Source: Hyphomicrobium sp. MC1 (GTDB lineage Bacteria > Pseudomonadota > Alphaproteobacteria > Rhizobiales > Hyphomicrobiaceae). Taken from it: 64,000 nt of DNA. Shown here piece by piece: positions 1 through 8,323 of the stretch. Location: contig NC_015717.1 in the NCBI RefSeq assembly GCF_000253295.1, positions 1,178,001-1,242,000 on the forward strand. The letters run 5' to 3'. Under the pieces are notes generated by a model. The model ran no database searches. It was not told the DNA's origin and saw only the letters and a program-made list of their open reading frames with translations. Within the stretch, counting starts at the first letter, position 1; every line of letters begins with the position of its first letter. Made by a program: the position numbers and the translations under genes.

Positions 1-324
1 CTTCCGCGCGTGCATGCCTTTCCGTATCGCCTGAGATACTATTCGCTCTATCTCGATGTTCAGAAAGGCGTCGGCGTCGGCCAGGGCGCATCGCAGGACG
101 TTGACCCTGAGATCATGGTGGAATGGTCTGACGACGGGGGAGCGACATATAAAGGGCAACGGACGCTGAAAATCGGCCAGCAAGGCAAGCCGATGGTTCG
201 GGTTCGTACGCATCGCCTCGGTCAAGCCGGAGAAAATGGCAGAGACTTCAGAATCTCGTGGTCGGCTAAAGTTGATCGCGCGCTCTATCAGGCTGCGGCC
301 AACGTGCGGCAGGTCGCGGCCTAA
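1..324 (+). CDS. P22 gp10-like packaged-DNA stabilisation protein, C-terminal part
   Basis: The frame is open to the left edge, so only the last 107 residues are visible. They carry the C-terminal pattern of phage DNA-stabilisation (tail accessory) proteins: 'RLRYYSLYLDV', then 'PEIMVEWSDDGGATY', then an arginine-rich 'RVRTHRLGQAG' and 'FRISWS'. In P22, gp10 joins the tail machine and plugs the portal after DNA packaging. A GTG at position 10 is in frame but is not needed as a start. The next gene begins on the last base of the stop codon (TAATG), so the two are probably translationally coupled. The assignment rests on motif pattern and gene order. Confidence 0.7.
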   Translation, partial: LPRVHAFPYRLRYYSLYLDVQKGVGVGQGASQDVDPEIMVEWSDDGGATYKGQRTLKIGQQGKPMVRVRTHRLGQAGENGRDFRISWSAKVDRALYQAAANVRQVAA

Positions 325-770
325 TGGGTCTGTTCGATCCGCCGCCGCCCGGCAACATGACGACGAGCACGGGAAAGATCAGTGACGCGGCCTATGCCTG
401 GTTCCGATCGTTGGGACAGAGCCTTTCCGGGGCTGTCTCAGGTTTGTCGACTGTGCAGGGTCAAACAGAATCTGGAACGTTCTCTATCTCATTCCCAGTC
501 AATCAAAGCTATCGGGCAAAGATCAACTCGGCTTTTGGATTTACGATCACATCGATCACGTCGCGCTGCGCAAGCGGGACGTGTACTGCGACATGGAATA
601 TCAGTGGCACAGACATTACAGCGACACCGAATTCCGTCTCGACATCAGCGAATATCCAAACGCCGACGGGAAACAATGTCGTCGCTGTCGGTCAGAATTT
701 GAATTGTGTTATTAGCGCGAACTCGTCGTGCCAGTATGCGATCTTTGAGATCGCCTATACGAGAACGTGA
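324..770 (+). CDS. Phage virion-associated protein of unknown function
   Basis: This 148-residue protein starts on the last base of the preceding stop codon. It has a short proline-rich N-terminus ('FDPPPPGNM'), then a Ser/Thr/Asn-rich body of predicted beta character containing four cysteines. No signal peptide or membrane segment is seen. Its place between the stabilisation protein and the ejection genes corresponds to P22 gp26/gp14, but no similarity to the tail needle is visible. It is most likely a structural or tail accessory protein. Confidence 0.65.
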   Translation: MGLFDPPPPGNMTTSTGKISDAAYAWFRSLGQSLSGAVSGLSTVQGQTESGTFSISFPVNQSYRAKINSAFGFTITSITSRCASGTCTATWNISGTDITATPNSVSTSANIQTPTGNNVVAVGQNLNCVISANSSCQYAIFEIAYTRT

Positions 771-1420
771 TGGGAATGTTCGCGCGTTGGGACGGCGGAC
801 CTGTGACGGTTTCCTACATTGGAACGCAGACCATCTTCACCGGAAGTTCCGGGTCGGTTTCCTTCACGGTTCCAGCGCTAGGTGGCAACCAGTGGGTTGT
901 TGTCACCTGCCAGTTTCTAGGGTCTTCGCGAACTCTGTCGTCAATTGGCGGCGCTGCTGCGACGAAGCTTGTCGAGAGTGCAAATACCGGTGGCTTGGCA
1001 GACACGCGATCTCAAATCTGGATCGCAAAACCGGCTGCCGGAACGACAATCGTAACAATCCCCACATCTACCGGCACGGAGGCCTATTCTCTCTATGTCG
1101 TGAGCAACCTGATTAATGGTGGAGCAGCAAGCTCTACCGCTGTGACGACGGGTTCTGGGACAAGCCTGTCGTCGCTGTCTGCCCCCGCCGGCTCTGCCGT
1201 GATCAGCATCGCCATGCTGTTCTGTGCCGATACTCCAGCGACGGCCTGCACCTGGAGCGGCGGCGTCACCCAGGATGCATTTGGCGGGGCAACAGCTGGG
1301 ATCAGTGATCTGCGATGGTCGCCGGCGCATGCGTTGCCATCGGTGGCGACGACTTACGGGCTTTCCTTCTCATTCAACGGCGGCGGCTTCACGACCGGTA
1401 GCGCCGTTGCCTTGCGGTAA
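770..1420 (+). CDS. Phage structural protein, beta-rich, unknown function
   Basis: About 216 residues. The start is ATG 770 (TGATG overlap with the previous stop); a GTG one codon earlier at 767 is also possible. The protein is rich in Gly, Ser, Thr and Ala with alternating hydrophobic residues ('SVSFTVPAL', 'TTIVTIPTSTG', 'SAVISIAMLF'), suggesting a beta-sandwich surface or decoration protein. Similar Ser/Thr/Gly-rich proteins occur among alphaproteobacterial phage tail or head decoration proteins, but no named family is claimed. It is followed by a 27-bp gap and the ejection genes. Confidence 0.65.
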   Translation: MGMFARWDGGPVTVSYIGTQTIFTGSSGSVSFTVPALGGNQWVVVTCQFLGSSRTLSSIGGAAATKLVESANTGGLADTRSQIWIAKPAAGTTIVTIPTSTGTEAYSLYVVSNLINGGAASSTAVTTGSGTSLSSLSAPAGSAVISIAMLFCADTPATACTWSGGVTQDAFGGATAGISDLRWSPAHALPSVATTYGLSFSFNGGGFTTGSAVALR

Positions 1421-1447
1421 GCACTTCCTCACATAGGACAACAGACC

Positions 1448-2047
1448 ATGGCCTTTTTTGACTGGAACGGATCGCAGGCGCGGTCCGACATCAACAGCGC
1501 TTACAAAAAAGCAAACGCGGCGCTCGATCAGGGCTATCAGACGTCTCAGGGCTATTATGATCAGGCGGCATCGAATTATCAGCCATGGGTGACGTCGGGC
1601 CAGCAAGGCCAGCAGATGTATGCCGATCTGCTTGGTCTCAATGGCACGGATGCAAGATCCAATGCACAGGGTGTCATTACCTCTGATCCGCTGTGGACCG
1701 GGCAGCTTGCATCGGATCAAAATGCGGCTCTGAAAGCGCTCAATGCGCGCGGCCTTGGAGCATCTGGAACGGCTGCCTTAGCCGGCCAGCGCGTTCTTTA
1801 CCAGAATTATAACAACATCCTGTCCGATTACGCCAACCTCGGCAACCAAGGCCTGTCCGCAGCAGGAAGTCAGTCAAACGTTTATACGGGTCAAGGTGAC
1901 AATGCCTATGGCTATGGCGCGACGAAGGCCAATAACGCGATAGGGCAAGGGAGTGCGATCAGTCAGACGCGGAACACTGGTCTCAACAATGTGCTCGGCA
2001 TCCTTGGCACGGGCGCGAAGGCTGCAACCGCGTTTGGAGCACTCTAA
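1448..2047 (+). CDS. Phage DNA-ejection protein, gp7-like
   Basis: This 199-residue protein is rich in Gln, Ala, Gly, Asn and Tyr with periodic 'GYQTSQGYYDQAASNYQPW' character. A central segment, 'LNARGLGASGTAALAGQR' followed by a Tyr/Asn-rich stretch, resembles small ejection (DNA transfer) proteins of P22-like phages. P22 gp7 (229 aa) is the first of three proteins ejected with the genome; here too it precedes two larger proteins. An AGGA ribosome-binding site lies 10-12 bases before the ATG. The stop overlaps the next start (TAATG). Function is inferred from position and composition. Confidence 0.65.
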   Translation: MAFFDWNGSQARSDINSAYKKANAALDQGYQTSQGYYDQAASNYQPWVTSGQQGQQMYADLLGLNGTDARSNAQGVITSDPLWTGQLASDQNAALKALNARGLGASGTAALAGQRVLYQNYNNILSDYANLGNQGLSAAGSQSNVYTGQGDNAYGYGATKANNAIGQGSAISQTRNTGLNNVLGILGTGAKAATAFGAL

Positions 2048-3270
2048 TGGCCAATTATTACGCTCCAATATCTCAGTTTCGCACCGGACCCGGTGTCAAC
2101 TTCGAGCCGGTCAATCAGGCGCTCGACGTGATCATTCAACAGCAGAATCAGAACCGACAGTTCGGCTTTCAGCAGAAGGCCTCAGACCGGGCTGACCAGC
2201 AGTTGGCATTCGAGCAGCAGCAGGCGAAGCAGGCAACACAACGACAGCGCGTCGCTGATTTTGGCAAGCAGGCCACGGCTGTCGATCAATTGACAGATCC
2301 AACGCAGCGGGCCGCCGCATGGCAATCGATCATTCGATCTCACGGCACGCAAGGTCTTTCTCCGGAAGAACTCGACCCGGTTACAGGCCCGAAACTGATG
2401 GCGGCTCAGGCTGGTATGTATCTCGATCCCAGAGACAGTCAGGCTAAGGATCTGGAACTTCAGAAAACCAGAGCCGAGATCGGAAAGCTCAATGCGCAGG
2501 CGGCTAACGGCGGCAGTGAGTACGGGAAGGCAGGAACGATTGTTCAGGATTCGAACAGGCGGTTTTATTCTGTCCAGTTCGGCGCGAATGGGCAACCCAA
2601 GGTCAAACCTCTCGAGTTCGGCGGAGCGCCTGGAACGCAGCCGGGTCAGCCTGGAGCACCACCCGTCGCTCTGACACCGTCGCGCGGCGTCGCTGTCCAA
2701 GGCGATCTGATGTACGACAAGGCCACGGGCGGATCTGTTCGCAATGTCGGCACCAACGTCGCCGCAGGCAAGTCGGCTCTAGTCCAGGGCGAGGCGCAGG
2801 GCAAGGCTGCTGCGAACCTGCCATTGGCAGAAAATGCAGCATCGCGTGTACTCGGCGCGATTGGCGGGCTTCTGGCTAACCGCCGAGGATTGGACCGCGT
2901 CACGGGTACGGTTTATGGGCGGCTTCCAGAGGTAACGAACACATCCAACGAAGCGAAAAATGCCCAAGCATCAATCGACTTCATCAACAGCAACACATTC
3001 CTTCAGGCCTATAATGATCTCAGGGGCGCTGGTGCGATCACGGAGAAAGAAGGCGAAGCGGCCCAGGCCGCCTACAACAAACTTCGGTCTCAACAGCTCG
3101 GGACAGACGATTATATCAAGGCCGTTCAAGACTATCGTGATCAAGTGATCAGTCTCCTAAACATCGCGCGAGCCCGCGCCCAGGGCGGCAACGTCGTCGG
3201 CGTCAGCCAAGGGCAACCAGCCCCACAAGCTCCGGCCAACGGCGGATGGTCTATTAAGAGGCTCGACTGA
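2047..3270 (+). CDS. Phage internal virion / DNA-ejection protein, gp20-like
   Basis: 407 residues. The N-terminal third is glutamine-rich and probably helical (residues about 25-75, 'IIQQQNQNRQFGFQQKA'). A Gly/Pro/Gln-rich middle follows, then a helical C-terminal half. P22 gp20 (471 aa) sits at the same place, between gp7 and gp16. It starts on the last base of the preceding stop, and its own stop overlaps the start of the next gene. No catalytic motif is visible. It is presumably ejected with the genome to help form the envelope channel. Confidence 0.65.
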   Translation: MANYYAPISQFRTGPGVNFEPVNQALDVIIQQQNQNRQFGFQQKASDRADQQLAFEQQQAKQATQRQRVADFGKQATAVDQLTDPTQRAAAWQSIIRSHGTQGLSPEELDPVTGPKLMAAQAGMYLDPRDSQAKDLELQKTRAEIGKLNAQAANGGSEYGKAGTIVQDSNRRFYSVQFGANGQPKVKPLEFGGAPGTQPGQPGAPPVALTPSRGVAVQGDLMYDKATGGSVRNVGTNVAAGKSALVQGEAQGKAAANLPLAENAASRVLGAIGGLLANRRGLDRVTGTVYGRLPEVTNTSNEAKNAQASIDFINSNTFLQAYNDLRGAGAITEKEGEAAQAAYNKLRSQQLGTDDYIKAVQDYRDQVISLLNIARARAQGGNVVGVSQGQPAPQAPANGGWSIKRLD

Positions 3271-5369
3271 TGGCGACTTACGAGATCACCGGGCCTGACG
3301 GATCGCGCTATCAGATCAGCGCACCTGATACTGCGTCGCATGACGAGATCATGGCCTACGTGCAGCAGAATGCGGCGCAGGACCCAAAAGCGGCCGCGGC
3401 AGCACCTGATGTCCCTAAGCTTGACGATCTTGCCCAACGGGCGGATGCGCGCGTTGCCAAGGAAGCGGCCGGTGGCCTCGTTCCGCAACCGAGCGTGGCA
3501 AGCTATCTGCCGTTCGGTTCCTGGCTCGATGAGGCCTCGGCCGGCATCGATGCAGGCCTGAATGCCGTCACGGGCGGCCGCGTTGGCCAGCCATACGCCG
3601 AGGCGAAAGCCTACCAGGATGCACGCCAACGCTATATCGACAAAAACGCCAGTGGCGTCTCCAAAGGTGCGGCCGTCGCAGGCGGTATCGTTGCCAGTGC
3701 GCCGTTTGGTGCCCTCAGATTGATGCGTGGAACATCTCTTGTTCCTGAGATCGTCAACGCGGCTGGGACAGGCGCGGTTTACGGCGGAATTTATGGTTCC
3801 GGTGAAGGTGAGGGAGAAGACCGGCTCAAGAACGCAGCCATCGGCGCCGGCGTCGGCGCGATAACCGGTGGCGTCGCGGCTCCGATTGCCAGGGGCGTCG
3901 GAAATGCAGCAAACTACATCGCAAACCGTGGCGCGCCGCTTCCCGCTCCGCTGCAACCATTCGAGCGTGGCGCCGTCAATCGCGTGGCCGATGATATTGC
4001 ATCCTCGAACCTGACGCCTGGGGCCTACGCCCGTCAGGCGCGCGAACTCGGCCCGCAAGGCATGCTGCTCGACATGGGCGAGGACCTCAGAGGATCGGCT
4101 GAGACGCTCGCAAACACCTACGGGCCGCAGTTGCCCGTCGTTCGGGGCGAACTCAATGCTCGCCGCGCCGATGCGCCGGCACGCATCATATCGGGCGTTG
4201 ATACCGCGCTCGGACCGCGGACCAATCTCGGCCAAGTCGTCGACCAGAACCTCAGGACCTCCAGAGCGGCCGCGGCACCCTATTATGACGCGTTCCACAA
4301 TACTTCTATCCCTGTCACGCCCGATATTCGAACGGTGCTCGACAACATTCCTCCGTCCGCATTCAACCGGGCCCAGACCTTGGCGCGCGCCGACGGCTAC
4401 CGGCAGCAGTTCCGCTTACGCCCGGTCAACGATCCCATGCAGGCCATGACCGGCGTGCAGCGGTTCCATCCCGAACAGGTTCCGACCGGGTTAGAATATG
4501 ACTATCTGAAACGCGCGGTCGACGATCTGGCGCGCAATGCCGACCGGGGCAGCAATGAAGCCCGCATCTATGGCAACCTTGCCCGTCAGTTGCGGACAAC
4601 GATTGACGAGCATTTGAGCCCGAATGACCCGACGCAAAGCCCGTGGGCGCTGGCCCGGTCGATTTCCGGCGAAGGCCTGGAAGGGCGAGAGGCTGCGCAG
4701 CTCGGTTCCGGTGTTTTTTCAGGAAAGAGAGACCCGAACATTGTCGAGGACGAACTTGCGAACCTGTCGCAAGCTGGCAGGGACATGTATCGCTACGGCG
4801 CCAGAAATGATCTCCGGCAGATCATGGGGCGTGCGGCGACGAACTTCGGCACTAATGGCGACGCTCAGGCGCGTCGGGCGCTCAACAGCCAGTTTGCCCG
4901 CACGAATCTCGATCAGATTGCCGGGACAGGGCCAGCCAATAATCTCAACAGGCTGATCGACGCCGAAAACCGCATGGCTGAGAGCTTTAATCAGATCATG
5001 ACGAACTCGGCGACGGCGCGGCGCCAAGCTGGCCAGACGCGCCTTCCGATGGGAGCTGGAGCACCAATCCGGACTGAGGCACCAAGGACGCTCAACGAGG
5101 CCGCATTCGCCATCGCGCGCCGGGGTGTCAACGCTCTGATGAACGGGGCGCTAGGCGAGAGGGCAGGGCGGATCATGGCCGATCAGGCGCGGTTGCTCAC
5201 CGCTCGGGGCGTTGATCGCGATACCTATGTCCAGGCTTTGATGCAGCTTGCGAACCATCGCGCCACGACGGCCGCACAACGCGATACGATTGTTCGGATT
5301 CTGAATGCAGTTGCGGGTGGCGCTCGCCAGCCCTTGATTGAAAGCGCAATCGCCGCCCAACCCAATTGA
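3270..5369 (+). CDS. Large phage DNA-ejection protein, gp16-like
   Basis: 699 residues, the largest virion gene here. The N-terminus ('YEITGPDGSRYQISAPD', with helical 'HDEIMAYVQQNA') is a short domain often found at the start of internal virion proteins in Hyphomicrobiales phages. Residues about 130-210 are Gly/Ala-rich with hydrophobic stretches ('KGAAVAGGIVASAPFGA', 'AAIGAGVGAITGGVAAPIA') suited to membrane insertion. The remainder is long and helical. P22 gp16 (609 aa) is the third ejection protein and acts in genome entry. An opposite-strand gene overlaps its last 173 bases. Confidence 0.7.
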   Translation: MATYEITGPDGSRYQISAPDTASHDEIMAYVQQNAAQDPKAAAAAPDVPKLDDLAQRADARVAKEAAGGLVPQPSVASYLPFGSWLDEASAGIDAGLNAVTGGRVGQPYAEAKAYQDARQRYIDKNASGVSKGAAVAGGIVASAPFGALRLMRGTSLVPEIVNAAGTGAVYGGIYGSGEGEGEDRLKNAAIGAGVGAITGGVAAPIARGVGNAANYIANRGAPLPAPLQPFERGAVNRVADDIASSNLTPGAYARQARELGPQGMLLDMGEDLRGSAETLANTYGPQLPVVRGELNARRADAPARIISGVDTALGPRTNLGQVVDQNLRTSRAAAAPYYDAFHNTSIPVTPDIRTVLDNIPPSAFNRAQTLARADGYRQQFRLRPVNDPMQAMTGVQRFHPEQVPTGLEYDYLKRAVDDLARNADRGSNEARIYGNLARQLRTTIDEHLSPNDPTQSPWALARSISGEGLEGREAAQLGSGVFSGKRDPNIVEDELANLSQAGRDMYRYGARNDLRQIMGRAATNFGTNGDAQARRALNSQFARTNLDQIAGTGPANNLNRLIDAENRMAESFNQIMTNSATARRQAGQTRLPMGAGAPIRTEAPRTLNEAAFAIARRGVNALMNGALGERAGRIMADQARLLTARGVDRDTYVQALMQLANHRATTAAQRDTIVRILNAVAGGARQPLIESAIAAQPN

Positions 5370-5577
5370 AGAACTTGTGATAGTCGGCGCGGTCCCGTTC
5401 ATCGCCGACGATATATCCGAGCACGAACGGAAACAGTCCCATCAACACGAATATGAGCCAAGAGCCCGACGTGATCGCGTCTCGGGCCCAGCCTGCATAG
5501 AAGTAGCAAAACGTCAGCGTACCGACGACAACGATCAGAGCGGCTATGCCGCCCGGACTAAAGAACGGCTCACGCAT
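5197..5577 (-). CDS. Opposite-strand small membrane protein in the virion operon
   Basis: The first 70 or so residues look like a real protein. After 'MREPFFSPGG' there are two transmembrane segments (about residues 10-30, 'IAALIVVVGTLTFCYFYAG', and 38-57, 'WLIFVLMGLFPFVLGYIVG'), then a charged helix. The second half is arginine-rich and overlaps the 3' end of the ejection gene antisense, so the true C-terminus may be poorly constrained. It fills an otherwise empty 225-bp gap before the tail-fibre gene. Two membrane segments and small size would suit a holin or superinfection-exclusion protein, but that is only a guess. Confidence 0.5.
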   Translation of the reverse strand: MREPFFSPGGIAALIVVVGTLTFCYFYAGWARDAITSGSWLIFVLMGLFPFVLGYIVGDERDRADYHKFFNWVGRRLRFQSRAGERHPQLHSESEQSYRVVRPSWRDGSQAASKPGHRYRDQRPER

Positions 5578-5594
5578 CTAGGAAGTTCCCCCAT

Positions 5595-6887
5595 ATGGCA
5601 GACTCCGTCGCAGTATTTCCTGCAGGCTTTCGCATCACTGACGATTCTACCGGTGAACCGGTTTCCGGCGCTATTCTCTATTTCTACGATGCCGGTACGA
5701 CGGCGCCGAAGACTGTTTATAGCGATGAGGATCTGATTGTCGAGATCGGGACGGAAATCGTCTGCGATACGCTCGGCTACCCGACGTCCGATGGAGTGAG
5801 CACGAAGACTCTGATCTACGTCGGGACAGCACCTTACAAGATCGTCTGCAAAGATGCCGATGATGTGACGCTGTGGGAGCACGATAACGTCAAAGGCGCG
5901 ATCGTTTCGGCATCGTCTCTCGATATCTCAGTGACGGCAACGTTTCCCGTCGTAACCAAGTCTCTCGATTATTCTGCGGTCGAGGCCGATCAGAACACCA
6001 CGTTCGCTATCAACTGTAGTGGTGGCGATGTTACGCTGACGCTTCCCTCTGCGGTCACTGTCGGCACGGGATGGAAGATCAAGGTTCAGCATGCCGGGTC
6101 AGCCAATCAGGCACTGATCGCCGTGGCGACAGGATCTGGTCAGTTGATTTCCGAGGGCTCAAAATCCTTCGGCGGCGCCTATGCATTGGCGCTCAACGGC
6201 GAAGACTGCGAGATCACGTCAGATGGTGGAAATTGGCGGGTTTCCTCGCATACCACTCCCTTTGTTAAGGTCGGGCAGGGTATTATTCCGATAACGGATA
6301 GAGTATCGGCAGCTCCATCATCACCTGTCCAGGGGGCGATCTATCTCTCAACATCATCTGCGACTTGGGATGGCGTTTCAGTCTCTAATGGTGATGTTGT
6401 CCAATGGTCAGGAGCGGCGTGGGTTCCTTCAACGCCATATGCCGATTGCGGCTGGATCGCATATGTAGCCGATGAGAACCTCTATTATCATTTCGTCGAT
6501 TCAGCGTGGGTTGCGGGCGCTCTTGTTCCTCCAGCAGATCAAGCGGCAATGGAGGCACTTACTGCAAATCGCCTCGTCACGGCTGACGTTCAGAAGTTCC
6601 ATCCCGGTCATCCTAAGGCATGGGTAAGCGGGGGCGGAAATCCAGGGAGCATTTCCGTATCGCACAACGTCGCGAGTATTACTCGAAATGGCGTTGGAGA
6701 TTATAGCTTTACGTTCACAACGCCAATGTCATCAGCAAATTATTGCGTGTTGGCGTGTCTCGGATCCCAAAATCTCATGACTTATGTCGCTGGACTTTCG
6801 ACAGGCGGCTTTTCGATCATAACAAAAATACCAGGCGGAGTCGCCTCCGACGCGGTTATTCACGTCGCTGTTTTTGGAGATCAATAA
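5595..6887 (+). CDS. Phage tail fibre/spike with DUF2793 region
   Basis: 430 residues. The N-terminal domain (about 1-115) has the tail-fibre pattern 'GEPVSGAILYFYDAGTTAP' followed by 'TVYSDEDL', seen in proteins that attach fibres to the tail. Residues about 225-310 ('SAAPSSPVQGAIYL', 'DVVQWSGAAWVPSTP', 'GWIAYVADENLYYHF') match DUF2793, found in alphaproteobacterial tail proteins and likely forming the shaft. The C-terminal 100 residues are beta-rich and probably bind the receptor. The stop overlaps the next start (TAATG). Confidence 0.75.
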   Translation: MADSVAVFPAGFRITDDSTGEPVSGAILYFYDAGTTAPKTVYSDEDLIVEIGTEIVCDTLGYPTSDGVSTKTLIYVGTAPYKIVCKDADDVTLWEHDNVKGAIVSASSLDISVTATFPVVTKSLDYSAVEADQNTTFAINCSGGDVTLTLPSAVTVGTGWKIKVQHAGSANQALIAVATGSGQLISEGSKSFGGAYALALNGEDCEITSDGGNWRVSSHTTPFVKVGQGIIPITDRVSAAPSSPVQGAIYLSTSSATWDGVSVSNGDVVQWSGAAWVPSTPYADCGWIAYVADENLYYHFVDSAWVAGALVPPADQAAMEALTANRLVTADVQKFHPGHPKAWVSGGGNPGSISVSHNVASITRNGVGDYSFTFTTPMSSANYCVLACLGSQNLMTYVAGLSTGGFSIITKIPGGVASDAVIHVAVFGDQ

Positions 6888-7267
6888 TGAGAGATCAGGA
6901 AAAGTGGGGTTATTTCGCGGTTTTAAATGATAACGGCCACATTGTTGCATGCCACGCACACATGGACCATGCACCGGCTGGATCAAAACCTATTTCTGAT
7001 GCGGAACGCTCCGAGATCGAAGCAGCTACGACACAGAGAACGACGTCATTACCGGCAATTGTCCAGACATTATCAGAGCCGCCAGATTTAAAGCCCTTGC
7101 TCGACAGGATCGATGCTCTGTCGAAAGAGGTCCTGGCGCAGGCTCAGGCCCTTGATGAGGCCAACAGCAAGATTTCCGGGCAGGCCAGTGACATCGCGAA
7201 AGTCCGAGAGAATACGGCTAAAGCCATTGCGCAGATGACGGAAGGTATTGGGGAGCAGAAGGCATGA
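6887..7267 (+). CDS. Phage protein with C-terminal coiled coil, unknown
   Basis: 126 residues. The start at 6887 overlaps the tail-fibre stop and gives 'MRDQEKWGYFAVLNDNG'. An N-terminal globular part is followed from about residue 65 by a long heptad-like helix ('LLDRIDALSKEVLAQAQALD' and on). The position directly after the fibre suggests a fibre chaperone or assembly factor, a common arrangement, but there is no specific motif. The stop overlaps, as ATGA, a 14-codon frame that links it to the endolysin. Confidence 0.6.
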   Translation: MRDQEKWGYFAVLNDNGHIVACHAHMDHAPAGSKPISDAERSEIEAATTQRTTSLPAIVQTLSEPPDLKPLLDRIDALSKEVLAQAQALDEANSKISGQASDIAKVRENTAKAIAQMTEGIGEQKA

Positions 7268-7308
7268 ATTTTGCTCGGTTCAAAGCACTGACGGGGGTAG
7301 GGGGATGA
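7264..7308 (+). CDS. 14-codon coupling ORF between fibre-assembly gene and endolysin
   Basis: The frame encodes MNFARFKALTGVGG and joins its neighbours by ATGA overlaps on both sides: its ATG at 7264 overlaps the upstream TGA, and its TGA at 7306-7308 overlaps the endolysin ATG at 7305. The last codons contain a G-rich run (about 7292-7304) that can also serve as the ribosome-binding site for the endolysin. The role is probably to pass ribosomes to the lysis gene rather than to make a functional peptide. Whether the peptide is made is unknown. Confidence 0.4.
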   Translation: MNFARFKALTGVGG

Positions 7309-8081
7309 GCGTGAACGACGAGACGGTCCGCCTAAACAAGTCATTCGAGGGATACCACAAGAAGCTCGATAACGGAGATTGCACTGCCTACCAGACCTAT
7401 CTCGGCGGCGGTAAATATGACATTCCGACCATCGGTTACGGCACGACCAAAGGCGTCAAGATGGGCATGGTCATGACCGAAGCCGAGGCCACGTCGCGTA
7501 TGATGGACGACCTGAAGGAAGCCGAGGGATACGTTCAGCAATACGTCACGGTGCCGATCAATGAAAATGAAAAGGGCGCTCTCACGCTGTTCTGCAACAA
7601 CTGCGGCCCTGCCAACCTCAAGAAGCTCATCGTTCCTTTGAACAAAGGGGACAGAATGGGAACGGCAAACAAGTTCCCTCTGTATGTCAAGGCTCAGGGC
7701 CGGACATTGGCAGGACTCGTATCGCGGCGCGCGCGTGAGCAGGCGCTGTTTCTCAAGCCGGTCGAAGCGACGGAAGAACCGGCCATGCCGCAGACGGTCT
7801 CCAAAGCGCCCGAGCCTCCGTCTCGGAAATCCGTCGCCGCAGCGGTTATCGCGGCCGGGGCCGGTGTGCAGCAACTGATCCCCGCCGATCCGCTGGGAAC
7901 CGCTGAAGGCTTCTTGTCGACCGGAACCCGAATTCGCGGCGTCGCGCAGCAGTCTCACGACCTTGGAGGCTGGGCGGTTGGTTTGCCCGGCTGGCCGTAC
8001 ATCCTCGGAGCCTGTGCCCTTGGAGGCGGGCTCTACTGGGCTGTTTGTCATTGGCTCCCATCGAAGCAGGAAACATCATGA
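7305..8081 (+). CDS. GH24 endolysin (muraminidase) with C-terminal membrane segment
   Basis: 258 residues from ATG 7305, preceded by a G-rich ribosome-binding site. Residues about 8-150 form a phage-type lysozyme: 'LNKSFEGYHKKLDNGDC' contains the expected catalytic Glu, and 'YDIPTIGYGTT' is the hallmark strand of the family. It cleaves the glycan backbone of peptidoglycan at the end of infection. Unlike a plain endolysin, it has about 90 extra residues: an Ala-rich helix ('SVAAAVIAAGAGVQQLIP') and a hydrophobic segment near the end ('LPGWPYILGACALGGG'). The tail may tether the enzyme to the membrane. The stop overlaps the next gene as ATGA. Confidence 0.85.
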   Translation: MSVNDETVRLNKSFEGYHKKLDNGDCTAYQTYLGGGKYDIPTIGYGTTKGVKMGMVMTEAEATSRMMDDLKEAEGYVQQYVTVPINENEKGALTLFCNNCGPANLKKLIVPLNKGDRMGTANKFPLYVKAQGRTLAGLVSRRAREQALFLKPVEATEEPAMPQTVSKAPEPPSRKSVAAAVIAAGAGVQQLIPADPLGTAEGFLSTGTRIRGVAQQSHDLGGWAVGLPGWPYILGACALGGGLYWAVCHWLPSKQETS

Positions 8082-8323
8082 TCGGACTGATCACATTCGC
8101 TGGCACGCTCTGGGGCCGCGTTGCGGTCGCTGGCGGAATCTTCGCTGCGCTCGTTACAGCGTGGCTCGCGTTCGCAGCCCATTACAAAGCCATTGGGGAG
8201 TCTCGCGTCCTGGCAAAGATCGAACAGAGGACGAATGAGAATGTCGATAAAGCCCAACGCGCCCGCGCATCGGTTGAAAACCTTCCTGCTGACCAGCTTC
8301 GCGATCGCTACCGCCGCGATTGA
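8078..8323 (+). CDS. Inner-membrane spanin (Rz-like)
   Basis: 81 residues starting in the endolysin stop (ATGA). One N-terminal transmembrane helix (about residues 12-32, 'VAVAGGIFAALVTAWLAFAA') is followed by a charged, helical periplasmic part ('LAKIEQRTNENVDKAQRA'). This is the usual i-spanin layout. The gene overlaps a lipoprotein gene in another frame, which is the classic Rz/Rz1 nesting. Together they would fuse inner and outer membranes after the endolysin has opened the wall. Confidence 0.7.
   Translation: MIGLITFAGTLWGRVAVAGGIFAALVTAWLAFAAHYKAIGESRVLAKIEQRTNENVDKAQRARASVENLPADQLRDRYRRD

Noticed and set aside
3141..4298. 385-codon open frame on the minus strand
   Set aside because: It lies antisense to the large ejection gene, is Arg/Cys-rich, has no recognisable motif and arises from the codon pattern of the real gene.
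7341..8051. 236-codon minus-strand frame
   Set aside because: Antisense to the endolysin, which has clear GH24 motifs; the frame is Arg/Phe/Gly-rich without domain features.
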